Assembly (NCBI RefSeq): GCF_008642355.1
Contig: NZ_CP029193.1
Location: 2,380,001 to 2,444,000, forward strand
Direction of reading: 5' to 3'
Length of the DNA stretch: 64,000 nt
Source of the DNA: Streptomyces venezuelae
Lineage (GTDB): Bacteria; Actinomycetota; Actinomycetes; Streptomycetales; Streptomycetaceae
Position numbers and translations under genes: made by a program. Each line of letters starts with the position of its first letter. The first letter of the stretch is position 1. Below, in pieces: positions 42,982 to 51,692 of the stretch. Under the pieces are notes generated by a model. The model was given only the letters and a program-made list of their open reading frames with translations. It was not told the origin of the DNA and made no database searches.

Positions 42982-45585
42982 ATGGGTACATCAGGGCGAA
43001 TATCACCGTCCATATCCCGGCCGTTCAGACCCGTTCCGCTCACCGTGACCGCAGCGGTCGGCGCGCTGGTCCTCACCGCGCTCGCGCCGGGCAGCGCGAC
43101 CGCCGATCCGACACCGCGCCCGGTCACCCGCGAGGGCTCGCCGCTCGGCGCCGACCGGGCCGCCACGACCCCGGAGGCCGCCGCCGAGCGCGCACTCAGG
43201 GATGCGTCATCCGCCGCGCAGGGACTCGGCACCGACAACGGCCGCGGGTACCCGCGCGAGCGCAAGCTCGACGTCCCCCCGGCCAATCCTGCCGACAAGT
43301 CGATAAAGCTGGGGCTGACGCCGTACCACGGCATCGCCCCGAAACTGAACGCCCTCCAGCGCGTCGGCGACCGCGTGAGCGTGGAGATCGCCGGCCGTTC
43401 GGCGGGCGGTCACCAGCTCTACCTCGTGACCGTCACCGCACCCGAGTCCGCGCGCGAGACGGCCCGGCAGACACGGATGCGGGAGCGGATCGAGAACGAC
43501 CCCGCGCGAGCCGCGAAGGACCGGGCGATCAAGTCCTCGTACAAGACACCCGTCTTCGTCAACAACAACATCCACGGCAACGAGTGGGAGGGCACGGACG
43601 CGGCCCTGAGACTCATCGAGAGGCTCGCGAAGGCCGAGGACAAGGACAGTCGGGAGCTGCTCGCGCGCAACCGGCTCTACTTCAACATCACCACCAACCC
43701 CGACGGCCGTATCGCGGGCACCCGCGCCAACGCCAACGGCTTCGACCTGAACCGCGACTTCATCACCGCCTCGCAGCCCGAGGCCCGCGCGGTCCGGCGG
43801 ATCGCCGTCGACAAGCAGCCAGCGGTCATGATCGACCTGCACGGGTACGTCAACGGCACGCTGATCGAGCCGACCACTCCCCCGCACGGCGAGAACTACG
43901 AGTACGACCTCTTCCTCAAGAATTCCTACGCCAACGCCCTCGGCATGGAGGCCGCCGTCAACGGTCTCGGCTACACCGAGGAGAAGGACGGCGTGAAACC
44001 CGCCGTCATCCCCTTCCGCGACCAGCAGGAGGGGTGGGACGACTGGCCGCCGATCTTCACGCCGCAGTACATGCCGTTCCACGGCGCGGTCGCGACGCAC
44101 ACCATCGAGTTCCCACTGCAGGTGAACAACAGCGCGTACGAGTCGCAGCCGGTCGCCGAGCTGCGCCGCAGGGCCGCCGTCAACGTGGACATCGCGGGCG
44201 CCGCGATGCGCGCCACCCTCGACTGGACCGACCACCACCGCACCTCGGTGATCGCCGACCAGATCGAGGTGTTCCGGCGGGGCGCGGCGGGTGCCGAGCA
44301 GGTGCCGGTGTCGGAGGAGACCGTGCCGGGGGTGCCGGGGATCGGCCCCGAGGACGTCTACACGACCGAGTTCCCGCGCGCGTACGTGATCCCGGCGCAC
44401 GGGCGCGGGCAGCGGTCCGCGCCGGCGGCAGCGCGGCTCGTCGACCATCTGATCGCCAACGACGTGCGGGTGGAGCGCGCGAGCCACGGCTTCCGGCTCG
44501 GCGGGCGGACGTATCCGAAGGGCTCGTACGTCGTCGACATGCACCAGCCGAAGCGCGGCCTCGCCAATGTGATGCTGGCCGACGGGCGGGACATCAGCGA
44601 CAAGGTGTCGACCATGTACGACATCTCGGGGTGGAGCCTCGGACGGCTGTGGGGCGCGAGCGTGGACTCCGTGGAGCGCGGCGACCTGCGGGGCGTGCAC
44701 GGTCGTACGGTGCGTGCCGCGTCCCGCGTCGGGTACGTGGCGCCGCACGGCGACCTGCGGCTGCGTCTCGACGACCCCCGCGAGATCGCCGCTCTCAACT
44801 CCCTCCTGGAGAAGGGGGTTTCCGTACGCCGGGACCGTGACGGGAGCGTCGTCGTGCCGTCGTCCGCGCGCCGTGCCGCGACCGCCGCCGCGAAGAAGTA
44901 CGACGTCGCGTTCGACGCCACGAAGGCGAAGGGCGGCCCGGCCCTGCACCGGACCCGCGTCGCCGCGGCTGTCACGCCGGGCGAGCTGTTCGCGCTGCGG
45001 GAGATGAACTTCGACGTGGTGCCCGTGTCGACCACCGTGCTCAACTCCGGCTTCGACTGGCAGAAGGCGGATGTCCTCTTCGTGTCGGCCGGGCTCGACC
45101 GGGGCAAGCTGAACGCGGCGGCCAGGGCCGCGCTCGACCGGTTCCTCGCCGGGGGCGGCGGCCTGGTCGGGCGCGGCGGGACCGGTGCCGCGCTCAACGC
45201 CGACGCCGGGCTGCTGCCCGTGAAGGCCGTCACCGGCAACGGCGACGCGAACGGCGTGGTCCGCGTGGTGAACGCGGGCGGCACGGTCACGGGCGGGGCG
45301 CCGGACCACAGCTTCGTCTACTCCCCTTCGTGGTTCACCGACCTCGGGCGCGGGGTGCGCGTCGAGCAGAGGTACGGCACCGGCGACCCGCTGGTCTCCG
45401 GGCACTGGCGGGCCACGGAGGACGGCTCGGGCGGTCCTGCGGACGCGGCGGGCCGGGCCTCGGCCGTCAGCGGCTCCGCGGGCGGCGCGGACGTGGTGCT
45501 CTTCGGCACGGAGCCGCTCTTCCGCGACCATCCGAAGGGGGCGTTCCCGCAGGTCGGGCGGGCGCTGCTGAGCGTGGGCCGGTAG
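42982..45585 (+). CDS. Secreted M14 zinc carboxypeptidase
   Basis: An 867-residue exported metallopeptidase. It has a signal peptide (about 18-42, ending ATA-DP), a pro-like region to about 100, and an M14 catalytic domain from about 105 to 410. Zinc ligands are His and Glu in NNNIHGNEWEG (about 195-205) and His in MIDLHGYVNG (about 287); substrate Arg/Asn in FDLNRDF; catalytic Glu in THTIEFPLQ (about 375). The remaining 450 residues are beta-rich with a FLAGGGGLVGRGG segment, probably accessory. Likely degrades peptides or wall fragments outside the cell. Confidence 0.9.
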   Translation: MGTSGRISPSISRPFRPVPLTVTAAVGALVLTALAPGSATADPTPRPVTREGSPLGADRAATTPEAAAERALRDASSAAQGLGTDNGRGYPRERKLDVPPANPADKSIKLGLTPYHGIAPKLNALQRVGDRVSVEIAGRSAGGHQLYLVTVTAPESARETARQTRMRERIENDPARAAKDRAIKSSYKTPVFVNNNIHGNEWEGTDAALRLIERLAKAEDKDSRELLARNRLYFNITTNPDGRIAGTRANANGFDLNRDFITASQPEARAVRRIAVDKQPAVMIDLHGYVNGTLIEPTTPPHGENYEYDLFLKNSYANALGMEAAVNGLGYTEEKDGVKPAVIPFRDQQEGWDDWPPIFTPQYMPFHGAVATHTIEFPLQVNNSAYESQPVAELRRRAAVNVDIAGAAMRATLDWTDHHRTSVIADQIEVFRRGAAGAEQVPVSEETVPGVPGIGPEDVYTTEFPRAYVIPAHGRGQRSAPAAARLVDHLIANDVRVERASHGFRLGGRTYPKGSYVVDMHQPKRGLANVMLADGRDISDKVSTMYDISGWSLGRLWGASVDSVERGDLRGVHGRTVRAASRVGYVAPHGDLRLRLDDPREIAALNSLLEKGVSVRRDRDGSVVVPSSARRAATAAAKKYDVAFDATKAKGGPALHRTRVAAAVTPGELFALREMNFDVVPVSTTVLNSGFDWQKADVLFVSAGLDRGKLNAAARAALDRFLAGGGGLVGRGGTGAALNADAGLLPVKAVTGNGDANGVVRVVNAGGTVTGGAPDHSFVYSPSWFTDLGRGVRVEQRYGTGDPLVSGHWRATEDGSGGPADAAGRASAVSGSAGGADVVLFGTEPLFRDHPKGAFPQVGRALLSVGR

Positions 45586-45622
45586 GCGGGAGCACCCTCC
45601 CGCCGATAGCGGGAATGCACTG

Positions 45623-45670
45623 CCGGGGCGCGGCGGTTCATCGGGGCACTGTCCCACCGCCGCGCCCCGG
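45623..45670 (+). terminator. Intergenic hairpin abutting the next ribosome site
   Basis: A perfect 14-bp stem CCGGGGCGCGGCGG/CCGCCGCGCCCCGG with a 20-base loop lies 38 bases past the peptidase stop. Its 3' arm overlaps by two bases the GGAGG ribosome site of the following hydrolase gene. It may terminate the peptidase transcript or mask translation of the next gene. Confidence 0.55.
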
Positions 45671-45683
45671 AGGTTCCGCCGCC

Positions 45684-46859
45684 ATGACCCGTGAGATCCG
45701 AGTGCAGGGAACGGTCGCCGACGGATACGAGGCGGTGCGCGAGGAGTTCACCGCCGTACTCGCGAACGAACTGCCCGAATACGAGGGTCAGTTGGCCGCC
45801 CACGTGCGGGGGCGTCGGGTCGTCGACCTGTGGGTGGGCCCGGACGTCACCGGGGAGAGTCTGTACGGCGTGTTCTCGTCCACCAAGGGCGCCGCCCACC
45901 TCGTCGTGGCCCTGCTCGTGCAGGACGGCGTCCTCGACCTGGACCGCGTGGTCGCCGCGTACTGGCCGGAGTTCGCCGCCGAGGGCAAGGGCGCGGTGAC
46001 CCTGCGGGAGCTGCTCGCGCACCGGGCGGGCGTCGCGGGCCCCGACGTCGGCTTCTCGCCCGAGGAGCTCGCCGACGACCGGGCCATCGCCGCGCGCCTC
46101 GCCGCGCAGCGCCCGTGGTGGCGCCCGGGGAGCGCCTTCGGCTACCACGCCTTCTCCATCGGGGCCCTCGCCGGCGAGGTGGTGTTCCGCGCCACCGGGC
46201 GGACCTTGCGGGAGGTGTACGAGGAGCGGGTCCGCGCACCGTACGGCCTCGACTTCTTCCTCGGGCTGCCCGAGGAGCACGAGAAGCGGTTCCGGTCCGT
46301 GCAGCCGATGGCGCCCACGCCCGAGCAGGCTGCCCTGCTCGACGCGGAACCGGCCCAGCCGCACACCTTCAACGCCCTCGCGTTCAACCGGCACGCGGCC
46401 GAGCCCACCGACCTGGAGGCGGCGCCCAACTCCCGGCTCCTGCGCGCCGAGGGGAACGCGTCGATCGGCGGCGTGGCGTCCGCGCGGGGCCTCGCCGGGA
46501 TGTACGCGGCGGCGGTCACCGGCCTCGGTGGCCGGGAGGCGCTGCTCACGCCGGACACCATCGCCGCGTTCGGGCAGGTCCAGTCCGTCGGGCACGACCT
46601 GGTCGCGGGCGCCTTCAAGGCGTTCGCGGTCGGTTTCCAGGCGACGTCGGTGGCCGTGTACCCGTTCCTGGGCGCGGGCACGATCGGGCACAGCGGCGTG
46701 GCGGGGTCGCAGGCGTTCGCGGACCCGCGCAGCGGCCTCGCCTACGGCTACACGCGGCGCCGGTTCGCCTATCCGGGCGGCCCGGCCTTCGAGAACGAGC
46801 GGCTGGTCAGGGCCATCCATGAGGCGGCGATCGCGGCGGGCCGAGCCGGGCACGCGTGA
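45684..46859 (+). CDS. Beta-lactamase-fold serine hydrolase (EstB-like)
   Basis: A 391-residue enzyme of the beta-lactamase/EstB esterase family without signal peptide. The nucleophile motif is SSTK (SxxK, about residue 66-69, GVFSSTKGAAH), the Tyr motif is YHAFS (Y-x-A in place of YAN, about 154), and the last motif is GHSGVAGS (HSG in place of KTG). These changes are typical of esterases and lipases in this family rather than true beta-lactamases. GGAGG is 10 bases before ATG and touches a hairpin stem. A convergent terminator overlaps its last codons. Confidence 0.87.
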   Translation: MTREIRVQGTVADGYEAVREEFTAVLANELPEYEGQLAAHVRGRRVVDLWVGPDVTGESLYGVFSSTKGAAHLVVALLVQDGVLDLDRVVAAYWPEFAAEGKGAVTLRELLAHRAGVAGPDVGFSPEELADDRAIAARLAAQRPWWRPGSAFGYHAFSIGALAGEVVFRATGRTLREVYEERVRAPYGLDFFLGLPEEHEKRFRSVQPMAPTPEQAALLDAEPAQPHTFNALAFNRHAAEPTDLEAAPNSRLLRAEGNASIGGVASARGLAGMYAAAVTGLGGREALLTPDTIAAFGQVQSVGHDLVAGAFKAFAVGFQATSVAVYPFLGAGTIGHSGVAGSQAFADPRSGLAYGYTRRRFAYPGGPAFENERLVRAIHEAAIAAGRAGHA

Positions 46860-46892
46860 GGGCCGCCCCCGGGGCGGGGTGCGGCCCTCACG
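46855..46892. terminator. Bidirectional terminator between hydrolase and ohr
   Basis: Stem CGTGAGGGCCGC/GCGGCCCTCACG (12 bp, perfect) with a G/C-rich 14-base loop. It starts inside the last codon of the hydrolase gene and ends 16 bases before the convergent Ohr gene's stop. Confidence 0.8.
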
Positions 46893-46908
46893 GACGTACG
46901 GCCTGCGG

Positions 46909-47337
46909 TCAGGCGGCCGAGACCTCGACCTTGATGTTGCCGCGCGTGGCGTTCGAGTACGGGCACACCTGGTGCGCCTTCTCGACCAGCGACTGCGCGG
47001 TGGCCGCGTCCACGTTCGGGATGGAGGCGGTGATGGCGACCTCCAGGCCGAAGCCGCCGGACTCGTTCTGGCCGATGCCGACCTTCGCGGTCACGGTCGA
47101 GCCGGAGATGTCGGCGTTCTCCTTGCGGGCGACGACACCGAGGGCGCCCTGGAAGCAGGCGCTGTAGCCGGCGGCGAAGAGCTGCTCCGGGTTGGTGCCC
47201 GCGCCGCTGCCGCCCATCTCCTTCGGCGGGTTCACGACGACGTCGAGCTTGCCGTCGTCGCTGGCGACACGGCCGTCGCGGCCGTTCTCCGCGGTGGCCA
47301 CGGCGGTGTACTTGACGTCGATCTTCTGGATGGACAT
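46909..47337 (-). CDS. ohr: Organic hydroperoxide resistance protein (OsmC/Ohr)
   Basis: A 142-residue Ohr-type peroxidase that reduces organic and lipid hydroperoxides using two Cys: SACFQGAL (Cys about 61) and the CxxS-type QVCPYSNATRGN (Cys about 125). Arg 19-20 region and the Glu of PEQLFAAG complete the site. AGGAGG lies eight bases ahead of ATG. No OhrR is adjacent; the nearest regulator is the MarR gene beyond the oxidoreductase on the same strand, at 98 bases. A GGTTGT half box resembling the MarR operator occurs in this gap (near 47378). Confidence 0.92.
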   Translation of the reverse strand: MSIQKIDVKYTAVATAENGRDGRVASDDGKLDVVVNPPKEMGGSGAGTNPEQLFAAGYSACFQGALGVVARKENADISGSTVTAKVGIGQNESGGFGLEVAITASIPNVDAATAQSLVEKAHQVCPYSNATRGNIKVEVSAA

Positions 47338-47434
47338 AACGCTCTTTCCTCCTGAGATGTGACGTGGTGCGCGCCCACAACCACGGTTTGCGGAATCAGG
47401 TTATCGGATGCCGGAAGTGGGCCGGTGGGGCAGT

Positions 47435-48469
47435 TCAGCCGAGGGAGACGATCATCTTTCCGGTGTTCTCGCCGCGGAGCATGCCGAGGAACGCCTCCAC
47501 GCCGTTCTCGACGCCCTCGACGACCGTCTCGCGGTACTTGAGCTCGCCGGAACGGATCCACCCGCCGACCTCGCGCACGAACTCGGGCTGCAGCGCCGCG
47601 TGATCCTGGACGAGCATGCCCGTCAGGCGCAGGCGCTTGCCGATGACCAGGGCGAGGTTGCGCGGGGCGGGGGTCGGCTCGGTGTCGTTGTAGCCCGCGA
47701 TCATGCCGCAGATGGTGACGCGGCCGTGCACGTTGAGGCGGCTGATCGCGGCCTCCAGGTGCTCGCCGCCGACGTTGTCGAAGTAGACGTCGATGCCGTC
47801 GGGGGCCGCCTCCTTGAGCTGCTCGGCGACGGGCTTGTCGTCCTTGTAGTTGAAGGCGGCGTCGAAGCCGTACTCCTCGACGAGGAGCTTGACCTTGTCG
47901 TCCGAGCCGGCCGAGCCGACGACGCGCGAGGCGCCCTTCAGCTTGGCGATCTGGCCGACCTGGCCGCCGACGGCACCGGCGGCGCCGGAGACGAAGACGG
48001 CGTCGCCCTCCTTGAACGAGGCCACTTCGAGCAGCCCGGCGTACGCGGTCAGGCCCGTCATGCCGAGGACGCCGAGGTACGCGGAGAGTGGCGCGGCCTC
48101 CGGGTCGACCTTCGTGGCGTGCTGGGCGGGCACGGACGCGTACTCGCGCCAGCCCGCGAAGTGCAGGACGTGGTCGCCCACGGCGAAGCCCTCGGCGTTC
48201 GACGCGACGACCTCGCCGACCGCGCCGCCCTCCATGGGGCGGTCGAGCTGGAACGGCGGCACGTACGACTTCACGTCGTTCATCCGGCCCCGCATGTACG
48301 GGTCCACGGAGAAGTGCAGGTTGCGCACGAGGACGCGGCCCTCGGCGGGGGCCTCCACGGGAACCTCGCGCAGCGCGAAGTCCTCCGGCACCGGCCAGCC
48401 GGAGGGGCGCCGCACGAGGTGCCACTCGCGACTGACGGAGGGAAGCTGCTGCTCGGGGGTGACGGTCAT
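47435..48469 (-). CDS. Zinc-independent NADPH oxidoreductase (MDR, LTB4DH type)
   Basis: A 344-residue medium-chain reductase resembling leukotriene B4 12-hydroxydehydrogenase/curcumin-type enone reductases. The N-terminal GroES-like part has LHFSVDPYMRGRM; the Rossmann motif is VSGAAGAVGGQVGQIAKLKG (quoted to 20 residues, about 150-169); FDNVGGEHLEA and the C-terminal GENTGKMIVSLG are family marks. No structural or catalytic zinc Cys. It probably reduces alpha,beta-unsaturated carbonyls. It is divergent from a MarR gene with ordered repeats between them. Confidence 0.92.
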   Translation of the reverse strand: MTVTPEQQLPSVSREWHLVRRPSGWPVPEDFALREVPVEAPAEGRVLVRNLHFSVDPYMRGRMNDVKSYVPPFQLDRPMEGGAVGEVVASNAEGFAVGDHVLHFAGWREYASVPAQHATKVDPEAAPLSAYLGVLGMTGLTAYAGLLEVASFKEGDAVFVSGAAGAVGGQVGQIAKLKGASRVVGSAGSDDKVKLLVEEYGFDAAFNYKDDKPVAEQLKEAAPDGIDVYFDNVGGEHLEAAISRLNVHGRVTICGMIAGYNDTEPTPAPRNLALVIGKRLRLTGMLVQDHAALQPEFVREVGGWIRSGELKYRETVVEGVENGVEAFLGMLRGENTGKMIVSLG

Positions 48470-48506
48470 GGGGGCGTCCTCCTACTGCGGATCAGCGTCA
48501 GGAAAA

Positions 48507-48558
48507 TACTTGAGGTTGTAAAACAACCATGCTCCTGGATATTTCATGATGTCAAGTA
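48507..48558. promoter_or_regulatory. MarR operator candidates between oxidoreductase and marR
   Basis: An inverted repeat GGTTGT-AAA-ACAACC (48514-48528) is bracketed by TACTTGA (48507-48513) and its complement TCAAGTA (48552-48558). The region is AT-rich compared with its flanks and holds both divergent promoters. Confidence 0.65.
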
Positions 48559-48577
48559 AACGGGTAGCCTGGTCAGC

Positions 48578-49048
48578 ATGGCCACCAGTAGCTCAGGCGA
48601 CCGCGTACCTCGCGACCGCCCTCCTCACACCGACCCGCTGACGCTCGAAGTCGTCGAGCTCATCGGCACGGTCGTGGCGCGCTACCACGAGGAGTACGAG
48701 GAGGCCGCCGCCGGGCACGCGCTGACCGGGGCACAGGCCCGCGTCCTCGGGCTGCTCTCCCTCGAACCTATGCCCATGCGCCGCATCGCGCAGAAGCTGA
48801 AGTGCGAGCCCTCGAACATCACGGGCATCGTCGACCGCCTGGAGGCGCGCGGGCTCGTCGAGCGGCGCCCCGACGCGGCCGACCGCCGCGTCAAGCTGGC
48901 GGCGCCCACGGCACAGGGCGCGGAGGTCGCACGGAGCCTGCGGGAGTCCCTGGACTTCGCACGCGAGCCCCTGGCGGAACTGTCACGCGAGGAGCGGCTG
49001 GTGCTGCGCGGGCTGCTGCGGAGGATGGCCGGCGGGGCGACGACCTGA
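48578..49048 (+). CDS. MarR-family regulator
   Basis: A 156-residue MarR repressor. The winged helix-turn-helix spans about residues 60-125: MRRIAQKLKCEPSNITGIVDRLEARGLVERR (quoted in part: LKCEPSNITGIVDRLE), then the wing DAADRRVKLAAPT. A single Cys (about 71, in the recognition region) could be a redox switch, but typical OhrR sensors have Cys near residue 15-22, absent here. Its likely target is the divergent oxidoreductase and, if transcription reads on, ohr. Confidence 0.9.
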   Translation: MATSSSGDRVPRDRPPHTDPLTLEVVELIGTVVARYHEEYEEAAAGHALTGAQARVLGLLSLEPMPMRRIAQKLKCEPSNITGIVDRLEARGLVERRPDAADRRVKLAAPTAQGAEVARSLRESLDFAREPLAELSREERLVLRGLLRRMAGGATT

Positions 49049-49079
49049 GCGGCCGAGCCGCCGCTCACGGCGACACCGC

Positions 49080-49808
49080 TTACGTGCACCACCACAGGAA
49101 GCGGTCGCACGTCTCGGTGGGCTCGGGCTCCGGAGGGCGCGTCGGCTCCGGGTCGTCCGCGGGAGGCGGGGACGTCGGGTCGGGCGTGTCCGGGGTGCCG
49201 CCCTGCGGCGGGGGCGCGGTGGAGGTGGGCGCACCGGGACCGTCGTCGCCCCCGCCCGCCTCGCTTCCCGGGTCCCGCTCGCCGCTGCCGGCGTCGCCGT
49301 CCCCGGCCTCGGCGTCGTCCCGCTTCTTCTCTCCCTGCCCGTCCTTGTCCCGCGCCTCGGCGTCCTTGGAAGCGTCCGCGCTCGGGCGGGACGACGTGGC
49401 CGCCGCGTCCTCGGCCGTCGTGCCGCCGGGAGCGCTCCCGTCCGCGCCCGCGGACTCCGAGGGGGACGGGTCCGCGGCGCCGCCGTCCGGCGCGGAGGCC
49501 GCCCGGTCGCCGGAGCTCCCCTCCGTGCCCAGCTCGGCGAGGCTCAGGCCGCCCGCCGCGAGGGCGAGGCCCGCGGTCGCGAACAGGATCTTGCGGCGTC
49601 TGCGCCGGTGCGCCCTGCGGGTGCGCTCCTTGCGGCGACCGCGGACGCGCGGGGACGACTCCTCGTACGCGCCGTCGTGGGCGTCGGGCTCCTCATGCGG
49701 CCCGGCGACGGACTGCGCGTACTCCCGGCAGGCTTCGGCCGGGGTTCCGCACCCCGGGCAGGCGAGGGCGCCGTTGAGGTGCCTGCGGCACGGGTGGCAG
49801 TAGTCCAT
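49080..49808 (-). CDS. Zinc-ribbon, single-pass membrane protein (SCO2400-like)
   Basis: A 242-residue protein beginning with a double CxxC (CHPC at 4-7 and CPGC at 17-20) zinc ribbon, then a strongly basic stretch RGRRKERTRRAHRRRRRK, one membrane helix (about 73-92) and a 140-residue Ser/Pro/Asp/Glu disordered extracellular region ending TCDRFLWWCT, with two Cys that could form a disulfide. This matches what is named SCO2400 family in Streptomyces. Cytoplasmic metal sensor plus external tail is a plausible layout; function unknown. Expressed after or apart from the PucR gene, 102 bases away. Confidence 0.8.
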   Translation of the reverse strand: MDYCHPCRRHLNGALACPGCGTPAEACREYAQSVAGPHEEPDAHDGAYEESSPRVRGRRKERTRRAHRRRRRKILFATAGLALAAGGLSLAELGTEGSSGDRAASAPDGGAADPSPSESAGADGSAPGGTTAEDAAATSSRPSADASKDAEARDKDGQGEKKRDDAEAGDGDAGSGERDPGSEAGGGDDGPGAPTSTAPPPQGGTPDTPDPTSPPPADDPEPTRPPEPEPTETCDRFLWWCT

Positions 49809-49910
49809 GAGGCATGGAGGCTAAGTGCCGTGCCGGTGACTGCGGAAGCCGCCGCTGTGAAAGTTGTGTGCGGAATCGAGCAGTCCGGCCCATTCCGGGC
49901 ACCGGCCTGC

Positions 49911-51293
49911 TCACGCCCTTCCCAATTGTCCCCTCAACCTGCGGGCCCGCAGCACGAGTTCCAGCTCGAATCGCCGGTCGGGGTCGTCCACCTCGTCGCC
50001 CCAGAGTTCCCTTATCTGACGGAGGCGGTAGCGGACCGTCTGGGGGTGCACGCCGAGCCGGGCCGCCACCTCGGGGGCGCCGCCGCGGGTCTCCAGCCAG
50101 GCCAGGAGGGTCTCCGCGAGGCGGCGGCCGTGAGCGGGGCCGCAGTGCTCCAGGGGTGCCAGGCAGCGGCGGGCCAGGTCCTCGATCAGCTCCTCGGGCT
50201 GGAGCAGCACCAGCGCCTCGGTGTGCTCCGTGCAGTGCAGGACCTCGCCGGAGGGCAGCAGTCCGCGCTCCATGAGGCGCACCGCCGCCTCCGCCCAGCG
50301 CAGCGACTTCGCGGCGTCGGCGAGGGCCACGGGCGGGCCGATGGCGCCGGACCAGCCGGTCATGGCGCGGCGCAGCAGTTCGGGGCGGCCCGCCGCGTCG
50401 GGGTCGGGCACGACCATGCGGGGCTGCTCCGCCTCCATGTCGAGCAGGACGCCCTCGCCGACGGCGGGTGCGACGGCCTCCGGTGCGGGGCGCAGCAGGA
50501 CGCCGACGGCGACGCGTTCGGGCAGCTGCCAGCCGACGCGGGCGGCGCGCTCGCCGAGTCCGTTGCCGAGAGCCGTGGCTCCGGAGCCCGAGCCTGAGCC
50601 GTGACCCGAGCCGTACGACGAGCCCGGCACGCTGTCGGAGCGCCGTTCGGAGAGCAGCAGCTCCATCAACTTGCGTTGCAGGCGCAGCCGTTCCCCCGCC
50701 TCGCGGGCCGCCGCCTCCGCGTAGCCGCGTACGGACTGGTCGACCAGGCCGTCCAGGTACTCGAAACCGGACTCGGCGAGTTCGTACATGGCGGGCGGCG
50801 GGATCTGGATCTGCTGGCCGATCTCGGCGAGGCGGCGCCAGGCGAGACGTACACCCAGGCGGTAGATGGCCTGGAGCGAGTCGAGGCTGCGGCCGTGCAG
50901 GCCCTCGCCGCGGCCGAACTCCTGGAAGACCTCCAGGTGGTAGCGCGGGCGGCCCTCCTGCGACGCCAACTGCTGCACGAAGCCCTCCAGGGCGCGGCGG
51001 ATGCCGATCAGCGCCATCGGCTCGCCCGAGTCGTCGAGGACGACGGGCAGGCCGGGGTACTCGGCGCGGATCTCACGCAGGATGTCCTGGGCGAGCGCGG
51101 GCACCTCCTCCAGGGCGAGCGCGGCGAACTCCCGTACCTGCCGGGGCGGTACGTCGCGCCACGCCGAGCGGAAGGGGGCGCGGTCGCCCGAAGGGCGGTC
51201 GTCCCGGGTGCGGGCGGCATCCGGAGTGCCGCCGTCCGGGAAGGCTCCGTCAGCCGTCAGGTCGTCGGACGCCTTGGCATGAGTCGCGGCCAC
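49911..51293 (-). CDS. PucR-type helix-turn-helix regulator
   Basis: A 460-residue CdaR/PucR regulator without a signal domain I recognise. The N-terminal 45 residues are disordered, then a helical domain (50-225), a Gly/Ser linker (about 229-243, SSYGSGHGSGSGSG), a central beta/alpha domain and the PucR helix-turn-helix (APEVAARLGVHPQTVRYRLR, about 405-424). Same class as FasR at 30480 but clearly a different member, with a longer N-terminus. GTG start six bases after a small membrane protein stop, so translation is probably coupled. Targets unknown. Confidence 0.85.
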   Translation of the reverse strand: MAATHAKASDDLTADGAFPDGGTPDAARTRDDRPSGDRAPFRSAWRDVPPRQVREFAALALEEVPALAQDILREIRAEYPGLPVVLDDSGEPMALIGIRRALEGFVQQLASQEGRPRYHLEVFQEFGRGEGLHGRSLDSLQAIYRLGVRLAWRRLAEIGQQIQIPPPAMYELAESGFEYLDGLVDQSVRGYAEAAAREAGERLRLQRKLMELLLSERRSDSVPGSSYGSGHGSGSGSGATALGNGLGERAARVGWQLPERVAVGVLLRPAPEAVAPAVGEGVLLDMEAEQPRMVVPDPDAAGRPELLRRAMTGWSGAIGPPVALADAAKSLRWAEAAVRLMERGLLPSGEVLHCTEHTEALVLLQPEELIEDLARRCLAPLEHCGPAHGRRLAETLLAWLETRGGAPEVAARLGVHPQTVRYRLRQIRELWGDEVDDPDRRFELELVLRARRLRGQLGRA

Positions 51294-51299
51294 GGTCGC

Positions 51300-51452
51300 T
51301 CACTGCCCCTGAGCCGGGGCCTCGTAATGCACGAGTGGCGTGTTCGGCTGGTCCGGCGTGGCGTCGAGGAGGGCGACGATGCCGAGGGCCGCGCCCACGG
51401 CGAGGAGCGCCGCGGCGGCGACGGTGAGTGAAGCGGCGAGCAGTCGGTGCAT
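51300..51452 (-). CDS. 50-residue membrane peptide upstream of the PucR gene
   Basis: An ATG-to-TGA frame of 50 codons encodes a peptide with one hydrophobic helix (about residues 4-30) and a polar, Pro-rich C-terminus (DATPDQPNTPLVHYEAPAQG). Most third codon positions are G or C, as in real genes here. It ends six bases before the GTG of the PucR regulator. A start signal is weak (AGAGG 13 bases ahead). It may be an exported or anchored small protein, or a leader that couples translation of the regulator. Confidence 0.6.
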   Translation of the reverse strand: MHRLLAASLTVAAAALLAVGAALGIVALLDATPDQPNTPLVHYEAPAQGQ

Positions 51453-51606
51453 TGCGAGGGTCAGCCTCTCTGTCGGAGGTCGTCCCCACCCCGGTCGCGC
51501 AGTCCCTCGGCCGGTGGCCCGGTTCCGGCCACGAAGTCCTGGCCGAAGTCCTGGTCACACAGCCCGCGCCGGCCCCGCCCGGCAAGTCCTCAGTCTCTGC
51601 AATGCA

Positions 51607-51636
51607 TTGACACTTCGTCAAGGGTCGGCCTACGGT
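51607..51636 (+). promoter_or_regulatory. Vegetative-type promoter of the DUF3068/glycan region
   Basis: A perfect -35 box TTGACA (51607-51612) and TACGGT (51631-51636) with 18-base spacing, fitting the Streptomyces principal sigma factor consensus (TTGACA-N18-TAGAPuT) at four of six -10 positions. It lies 56 bases before the DUF3068 start. Confidence 0.65.
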
Positions 51637-51692
51637 TCCCGGCCCATACGGCTCGGTAACACTCTCCCGCCCTCAGCCCAGGAGTGACCCCA

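Noticed and set aside
43207..45657. Long minus-strand frame opposite the M14 peptidase
   Set aside because: Low-complexity shadow; the plus strand has signal peptide and zinc ligands.
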